64,000 bases of DNA from Siphonodentalium dalli (Eukaryota > Mollusca > Scaphopoda > Gadilida > Siphonodentaliidae). Positions 57,101 to 64,000 of this stretch are shown in pieces. The notes beneath the pieces were generated by a model. It had not been told where the DNA came from, did not search any database, and saw only the letters and a program-made list of their open reading frames with translations. How positions within the stretch are numbered: position 1 is the first letter of the stretch; the number at the start of each line of letters is the position of its first letter. A program made the position numbers and the translations under genes. The stretch spans positions 111,805,319-111,869,318 of the forward strand of contig CP136066.1 in NCBI GenBank assembly GCA_032622095.1, in the 5' to 3' direction.

Positions 57101-58391
57101 AATACAGGTAATAGTAGGGATTGTGTTATTATTTTATTCTTCATTCGAACAAAGCACAAGCCATGCATCAGATAATTTTGTTGGAGACTGGATACCCTTC
57201 CTTGTATTAAATGCAAATATTTATATTATCGGTTCTAGTAGTCTGTGAGGTGCTTGAAAATATTTGAACAAGTGCTTGAAAAGTGCTTGAATTTGGTTTG
57301 AAATTCATAGTGGGAACCCTGTATTTTATTAACCACTTATCTATGTGAACTCATACCTGATTATGAAAAGTGGGGGGTATATTGGATTAAAACTGTTGGT
57401 CTGTCAGAGTGTCCTTCCATCCATTGTTCTGTCCATCCATCCATCAACAATTGTATACTTCTCGAGATCTATATGAATTCCCTACCTGTATGCGACTCAC
57501 ATTCAGATTTGTTCAAATAAGTTCATCAGGTCAAATAGGAGGGATGCCAGGGCCATAATGTTTTCCCTCCATAGTAATTCTAACAACTATTACTTCTCAA
57601 GAACCATCAAGTCTATTTAGCTTATATTTGTGTATGCAGGGTCCTTGGGTGGCATGTTTAGATCTGTTCCAATGGGGTACTTTTTGGAAAATCAATTAAC
57701 TTCAACTCTTAAAAGCGACTGTTTAAAATTATTATATGAATAGATATCAGAGATGGGGATTCATGTTTGTTGAAATAGGGGCAGAGTTAAGAGATTTAGA
57801 TCTGCCCCACCCACACTACCTGTATCTATGCTGTACACTACTGGTATAATAATATATATATTCCTCTTGAAAATTTAATTTCTGATACATTAGTTGTAGA
57901 TTAGATTTTCACACCCAAAATAAGTTAGAATAGTTCTCATAGTTTGATTTTATTTTCCAACCAGTATGTTTTTAAACCAACAGTCCATATTTGCCTACTT
58001 CAGTTTAAACTGTTATACCAAAATGGGCCACAACTTTTAACTTTATGGAAGATGTCAGGTTGGAATTTCCCAAAAGTTTGAGAACTTGAAGCACCGGTTC
58101 CAGTTGTAAAATTTCGACATAAGAGGGATGTGCAAAAGGAATTTTGTGAACTTAGGCTGTGGTATGGTTAAGATTATCTTGTTTAAAAGGGGGTTGAAGA
58201 TTTTACAATAGTGTGCACTTAGAGATTTCAAGCTGAAGAGCCCAGCTCATCAGCGAATTCCTAGCTATGTCCCTGTTTAGAACTACTTGTCTTAAGTTAT
58301 TTTGACTAGTACTGACTGTTTTAGTCTTCAAAGTCCCTTTCCTCTCAGTCTTTACAGTAGGTGAGCGTCTCCACAGTCATTGACTGTCTTG

Positions 58392-58733
58392 TTAACCCTT
58401 TGGAGAGTATCTGTAACGTCATATACATGACGTCATGAGTAAATTTAACGTCAACATCATAGCAATAATTATTAACAAGTTCGGGTCAAAAGTGTCCAAT
58501 AATTCGTTTTAATTTATGTGCATTTTTTTTAACGTGTGTTATCATAATCATTTGCACTTATACATTCAGGACATTATATTAATCAAAATAGGTCCTATAC
58601 AAATCATTTATAAATCATATGATTTATTGAAGTTATGTCTACATAAAATAACACTTCCTGAAACGACATATATGTCGTTCTACTCCTCAACCGATAGACG
58701 ACATATACGTTGTTCTACTCGCCAAAGGGTTAA
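58392..58733. mobile_element. TTAA-bounded element, CCCTTTGG(C/A)GAGTA subfamily
   Basis: Ends TTAACCCTTTGGAGAGTATC and TACTCGCCAAAGGGTTAA. Interior small palindromes ATATACATGACGTCATG and GACATATATGTCGTTCTAC. Same end type as 6426. Confidence 0.7.
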
Positions 58734-58989
58734 TCTATCCGTCTGTTCTTATTTTGTTTACAGATATCACAGAAGTATCTGAAGTAAATGGTATTAAATT
58801 TTGGTATCAAAATTCAATACCACAAAATACATGTCATGTTCAATTTTGGAGTCCGGTCGACAAATTTTACCAGAGTTACCTCCTGTTATTCAAGTTCATT
58901 TTGAATTACTCGCCAACCTCAAAACCACATGATTCCCCACTGTGTACATGTGTTTTTTCAAATTTCTGATTTTCATTGAAAAGTCTTGG

Positions 58990-59395
58990 GAGTCAGTTCG
59001 GGGTCATTCAGAAAAAAAACATGGCCACCATTGGCCATCTTGTCATTACTCTTTGCTTGACTAAATCCTTAGGCACATCAGGTACAGGTGACATCTCTTA
59101 TCCGATCATCAATAAACTTCATATGGATATTCTGGGTGACCCCTAGATGGGAGCTTCCCTTTTCTTTTCTTTTTCTAAATTCGCCACCAGCAGCCATCTT
59201 TTGATTTTAAATTTGAATACAACGGCAAACTATTTTTGATGAAAGACATGGCTGCCGGCAGCCATCTTGGATTTTACTTTTGGCATGACTAAATCCTTCG
59301 CCACACCCTGCAGACCACATGCCTCATACGATCATCACCAAACTTCATATGGATCTTCGAATTGACCACTAGATGGGAGCTATCAAGGTTTTATG
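58990..59395 (+). repeat. CATATGGATCTTCGGGG repeat, distal copy
   Basis: ACATGGCCACCATTGGCCATC, CATCACCAAACTTCATATGG and CACTAGATGGGAGC, two units. The neighbouring 59430-60980 stretch holds two related pieces sharing GATGCTTTATTGGATTCTGT (59510, 60748) and otherwise nothing recognised. Confidence 0.6.
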
Positions 59396-61129
59396 GCCAT
59401 TAATCCCCCAGAAAAAACAATTCGGGAGCATTTAATTTTAGTATGTCTTTTCTGTCTCTCCATCCGTCGGGATGCCCGTCTGTCTAGCCGCTCCATAAAA
59501 TCGTGATGCTTTATTGGATTCTGTTGAAACTTTACGTAGTTGTCTCTTGGGGAGATGATCTGTCGATCTTTGGAAACCATTGCAAATCTACTTGCCCTTT
59601 GAAATAGTTTGACTAAGGTAAGAAAGGTATATATATTGAGAATTATTGACTGGCCTTCCAGAAGTTCCCATGCGTCAGAGTGAAAATATATTTTTAGACA
59701 TTGTATATTTGGAGCGGTAAGTGTACATACCAGGTCAACGTTCATAAGCAAAAGTTTGAAAGTATCGACCATGTGCATTAATATTGTAATGCAAATTTAA
59801 TACTATAGTCTATAGTGCAGTACTTTTGGAAAGTTAATCGGCAGAGACCTATGCATGTGTTCACCTGACAACTGCATTGCATGCACATAGTTGTATTTAA
59901 ATTAATAACCTACTCAGCGAAAGGCACATAGTACGTCATATAGATACATGCGGCATTTTGTTTACTCCGCACTTTTAGAGCATGATTGGTCTGTGCATAA
60001 CACTCAGTGAACAGCAGCTGTCTGTTGCTATTGTTAGCAGTTAGGCATATTCGTGAACGCTTTTAATCATGCCAGTCACCAGTAGGTTTAGAGCTCTTGT
60101 GTTTATTAAAATGACACCCGCTTTTGATATCGATTAATTACATTAATTCATTATTAATTTGACCTCCCATTATTATAAGTAGTCATACAAAATATGATAG
60201 AAACGAAACTGTATCGACCGTCAGCGTGTATGGTAGTAGTTTGAAATAGCTGCACCTGGCACAGAATATGGCAATTGAGTAAACATGCAATACACGCGCA
60301 GAAAATTCCAATCGAGTACATCGTTTGGGGAATCCCCTGTTATGAGTCCATCACCTTCATGATTTGATGGATCATGAAAATATTAAAACAATATTAACAT
60401 ACTACCTACATGTACTACAGGATATCATGATATCAAATTTTTACATTCATGAAAATACAATGTACTTAGTCTTTTGTTTATTACAGTATACATGTACAAT
60501 ATAAAGTCTAGATACATATCGGCTCGCGTTGTAAACGTATTGTCCCACCTCTATCAAGGTCATTCTCTTGATTAAGTCACCAGACACTACCCTTCATGTC
60601 CACTCCATAACTTGTGTACCACATGATTTCAACAAAATAAGGTGTGGTGGTTAACCTTAGGGTGACGGTGTGTTGCTATATGTGGTTTGTCAAAGGTCAA
60701 GGTCATGGGGTGATTTCAAACTAAGACTTCATCTGCACCAGTCGCGATGCTTTATTGGATTCTGTTGAAACTAGGCATAGTTGTTCCTTTAAATGAGGAG
60801 ACGATGTGTCGTGCACAATTTTTGAAGGTCACAGAATTACGTCATTCCCTTCGTGCTAAATCTGGTTACTGTTTTATGAAAGTATGTGGGTATTATATTA
60901 AAAAAGATTTCATGGAACGCAACATTACAAATTATTGGATGTCCGTGTATAAATTCTCTGACGAGTTGCTTCAATTTGGATGATAGTCATATTTCATGTT
61001 GGTATGTGAGTTAATGGTCACATGCGACAGCTGCACACAGAAAATCGGGTCTGCCCCGACTTTCAAACCAGAGTTATGCTACTTGTTTCTATTTATAGAA
61101 ATTGGATGTCCGTTAGCTTGGTAATTTAA

Positions 61130-61335
61130 ATAAACGTTCATTCATTCATATTTGGTATATGGATATTTAGCAATAATATCTTGATTTAGTTCCAAAACAA
61201 TGTTTGTCTGATTTTTTTTTTTTTTACTTAAGGCCCTTAGTTCTGAGATACTGGTATGGTTCTATAGTTCGTCTTATTTCAGTGATTTTCGGTTGGACAG
61301 ATTCACTCTTATGGTAAAAAAAAAACTTGACCAGA
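61130..61335 (+). repeat. TTTGGTATATGGAT-type repeat, copy before a candidate exon
   Basis: Matches the 25720 array: CATTCATATTTGGTATATGG, AATATCTTGATTTAGTT, then GGTTGGACAGATTCACTCTTATGG, which is also at 26328. Confidence 0.55.
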
Positions 61336-61463
61336 GCCATCTTTGATGTGCAGCCCTTGTATTGATGTTGTTTTAATGAGATCTTGTTCTTATTGAAGAT
61401 CGATCTGATGTAATATCTGCTGAAAAACACGTTTATAATTTCTTTAACATGATGTGATTTTAG

Positions 61464-61588
61464 CCGCAAAGACGACTGACTCCCGCTGAACCATTTCCAA
61501 GAGTGATTGCACCAACTACAGGGCCTCGTTTCAGTGAAGTGAGTGACTCATTGCCAGCGGCCATGCAGTTCCAGATGCAGGGATATCC
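61464..61588 (+). CDS. candidate exon of an unidentified gene, + strand
   Basis: Acceptor ATGTGATTTTAG, donor CC|GTAAGT. The only open frame reads PQRRLTPAEPFPRVIAPTTG and then PRFSEVSDSLPAAMQFQMQG, ending YP. Pro/Ser/Gln-rich, as in regulatory or scaffold proteins, and free of repeat character. Entry phase 0, exit phase 2. Family not recognised. Confidence 0.55.
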
Positions 61589-62899
61589 GTAAGTAAATTT
61601 ACCCAACAAATCCAAGGTTTAGCTTTCAGTAATATAGCCATTATAGGATATATATCTAACTTAGTCCAAACAAAATTAATATTTTGTTTCATGGCCAATT
61701 TGTTTTTCGGGCAGGTTTTATTTTTTACGGTAATTTACAGTATTTATATAAACACCTAAAAAAAAGAAAGTTCCCCCCTAATATATTCGGTAATATTTTA
61801 TGAGATATTGGATGGATTTTGACGAAACTTTACGCAAATGTTAGTGGTATCTGAGACTATAACCTGTGTCAGGCACCATCCTGTGAGTTATGTTATGGCC
61901 GGATAGGTGATTTTGTTTTACACCAGATAGGTGATTGTATTATATCAGATAGGTTAAATTATTATATGCTACGTGCCACCCAGAGTCATTAGACATTACT
62001 AAAACATGTTTATCGCACATATAGCAATACACTAGAGCACCCAGGAGCACCAATGGGAAATCAAAGAAAGTTAATGGTATGATCGATTCCAATTGGTCAG
62101 GATTGGTTTAATAGGAATTTTATAACGTTCACAGTTTATCTTACAAGTATGAATTCAAGAATCTTGTATGAGTTCAGAAAAGGCATTATTTCTATTGGAC
62201 TGCTCAAGTGAAGCATGTGAGAGTAAAACATATAATAAAAAAACAAACCTACACTTTTAGTAGAAACCTGTATTAACTCATTCATGAGATTGTGAATTAT
62301 TACCATTTTCTATCTCTTGTCACATATGAGATAATTGTGTTATCCACTCACAAGTCTAGGTATGTTACATGTTTTTTTCTTTATACATCAGTGTATACAT
62401 CAGTGTTTAATGTCCATGTTTGACCAGATTTGGCATTAAATTTATTTCTTTAAAGTTGTCCTTATTTGATGTTAATTACATATAGAATACTGCATGGGCG
62501 ATTCAGCTGCATTAAGAATACTTTCCCTTGTCCTAAAGAGGCACAAACCAACATCCAATAGCCCTAGTGTGTTTAGTGTTGCTGCAGTTCCTTATTATTG
62601 ATTTCTTAGTGTTACAAACCAGTACAAACTAGTAAAAATCCAATAAAAGGTGTGAATGGAAAAAAATAATTATGTCACGGAAAAAATTGCTTTGGGCTTA
62701 TTTTGACACCCACCACCCCCCAGCCTACGTGTCGGAAAAAAAATATTCTCCACCTCCCTGCTATGGTATCCATTTTTCCCAATTGCATGGACCCTGGACC
62801 CTTTCTTAAAAACATACCCAAGATTATCCCTGTCAGATTCTCTAGAGTTGGCATAATATGGTTCTGGTATCGGCGAAGCTTATTTTTGTGTCAAATGTG

Positions 62900-63228
62900 G
62901 GGAAGGTAGTGGTGCGGTAAAAGCTTCCCTAAGACAAAAGATTCAAGACAGTCACTCCTATATGCGAGATTTGTACAAAGCGGTCTGACTCCTGTTATTT
63001 CCAGGCCACAATAAATAAAAAAAATATGAACTGAGGTGCCTTGCGAGTTCATTACAATATCCAGATAGACTATATACATAGTATACATGTATTTACAATA
63101 CATTAAACTGTTAAATTTACCTTGTGCATTATGGGAATTTTGAAAAAAAAGGTTTACCCCCTCCCTACCCTATTTTTTTGCTCTCCGTTACCGGAAACGA
63201 AGGTACTATTTTATTTGGCCTTAAAGCT
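62900..63228 (+). repeat. copy 2 of the ~110-bp module plus GTTACCGGAAAC end
   Basis: GGAAGGTAGTGGTGCGGTAA to CTCCTGTTATTTCCAGGCCA matches copy 1. About 180 nt later comes CCTCCCTACCCTATTTTTTT and GTTACCGGAAACGAAGGTAC..TTTGGCCTT. It mirrors 63377-63750. Confidence 0.55.
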
Positions 63229-63376
63229 TTTTATGCAATTGAATGGAAGCACACTGATTTATAATCACATGGCGATGTATCGCCGATGGCACTTCCACTT
63301 AACCATAGTAATTAATGTTATAAGCTGGCTGGTGGGACCAAATTTTGTTTCGCCTTAAGCAGGAATTTCGACTTAG

Positions 63377-63750
63377 GCCTAACAAAAAAATACGTTTGTT
63401 TCCGCTAACGAGCTGAAAAAAATTAGGGTAGGTAGGTAGGCTTATTTATTTATTTATTTTATTTTTTTTTTTTTTTCAGTATCTTTAAAAATAACTGTAT
63501 AATACTTGTCAATAACCCAAACTATGCACTTCTAGGCCCCAATCATGTTAACCCAGATGACAGAGAAACTATAAACTCCAATTCAATCTTACACATGCTT
63601 TAATATTTACATATATATACTAGTCTATATACTAGTCTGGCGACAACTGGAGTCAGTCCAGCACCACTGCACTGTTCACATATTGGAGTGACCGTCTTGT
63701 ACCGATCTCTTAATGATGGCATCAGAACACCACCTTTCAGTGAAGGATCT
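63377..63750 (-). repeat. copy 3 of the module, inverted, with the same end
   Basis: Starts AGGCCTAACAAAAAAATACG..GTTTCCGCTAACGAGC..TAGGGTAGGTAGG and reaches the module at 63636-63750, which on the minus strand reads GGVLMPSLRDRYKTVTPICE then QCSGAGLTPVVARLV. Together with 62900-63228 it makes a large head-to-head inverted repeat. Confidence 0.55.
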
Positions 63751-63947
63751 ACATGTACATGTAGGTATTTTTTGAGGACACCTGTTTTTGGGCAACAATA
63801 TGCCAAAGGCATACTAGTAACCTGAAGGCCTGAGCAGAGGAAGGTTTGGGAGGGGTGAACCCCCCCCCCCCCCCCCAAATATTGTTTAAAAAGCAAACTT
63901 TTTTTTCAAACTTCAAAGTTATTATTTTTGTTATTTTCAGAAATTAG

Positions 63948-64000
63948 AAGCTCGGTGACTCAAACCAATACACGTCCTCCCAAAGCCTCAGTAATTCATC
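63948..64000 (+). CDS. candidate exon running off the window
   Basis: After TTATTTTCAG and a second in-frame AG, position 63948 (or 63951) joins the 61464 exon in phase 2 and gives PSSVTQTNTRPPKASVIH, open to the window end. The first acceptor (63941) would create a stop, so the later one is preferred. Confidence 0.4.

Larger units (their letters stand above)
56045..57321 (+). mobile_element. hAT-like element with broken BED-type zinc finger gene
   Basis: Ends CAGGGTTCGTACGGG and GTGGGAACCCTG. Many subterminal GTGCTTGAA motifs face inward from both ends. No clean 8-bp duplication. Contains the remnant at 56385-56686 and a perfect 26-bp-arm palindrome. Confidence 0.7.

Noticed and set aside
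59383-59778. 131-codon open frame, minus strand
   Set aside because: Overlaps a repeat whose sister copy at 60748 does not keep the frame.
63941-63947. first acceptor before the last candidate exon
   Set aside because: Joining the 61464 exon here gives an immediate TAG; the in-frame AGs 7-10 nt later do not.

Overview
The window is AT-rich, intron-rich, repeat-dense animal DNA. Protein-level resemblance of the one clear gene and the style of the repeats (short hairpin, then a body reading ..TCTGTCCGTCC.. and ..TTTGGTATG..) suggest a lophotrochozoan, most likely a mollusc. That assignment is inference; no species is claimed. No prokaryotic features are present.

Region 1 (39-29166, + strand) is the 3' part of a ubiquitin-specific protease 8 (USP8/UBPY) gene. 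Sixteen exons are visible and their phases chain from beginning to stop, apart from one ambiguous 5' splice site choice at exon 2. They encode the coiled-coil linker, a canonical-looking WW domain, a 14-3-3-like serine motif, a perfect STAM/Hbp SH3-binding motif PX(V/I)(D/N)RXXKP, and the complete USP catalytic domain (Cys box, QQDS box, two CxxC zinc-ribbon pairs, His box on a 31-nt microexon, FDD box). The N-terminal MIT/dimerisation and rhodanese parts lie upstream of the window. One intron uses a GC-AG donor. The introns are full of mobile DNA: a decayed LINE ORF1 with a 3 x 53 bp tandem expansion, a decayed LINE ORF2 3' end, a 2.7-kb element with terminal inverted repeats carrying broken SAP-like and YqaJ-nuclease-like coding pieces, large perfect hairpins, and many short elements bounded by TTAACCCTTT / AAAGGGTTAA (piggyBac-like ends).

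Region 2 (29.2-42.4 kb) is intergenic and almost entirely repeats: TTAA-bounded elements, hairpin-headed repeats, and long arrays of a repeat containing CATATGGATCTTCGGGG and CTCTAGATGGGAGCCATC.

Region 3 (42.4-64 kb) has a possible start of transcription near 42.5-43.1 kb and three short open exons with splice signals (51518, 61464, 63948) that may belong to an unidentified second + strand gene running out of the window. Between them lie well-bounded DNA transposons: a hAT element with a perfect 8-bp target duplication (48808-49829), a hAT MITE with a 7/8 duplication (46816-47194), a TA-flanked element (47383-48502), an element with CAGGGATTTTT ends (44114-45073), a hAT-like element with a broken BED-type zinc finger (56045-57321), and a repeat family ending in GTTACCGGAAAC..GGTA..AGGCC.

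The most unusual items are the SAP/YqaJ element, the swarm of TTAA-bounded elements with unrelated interiors (one a palindrome of palindromes), and twin 92-nt hairpins ending 24 nt before the exon with the catalytic cysteine.
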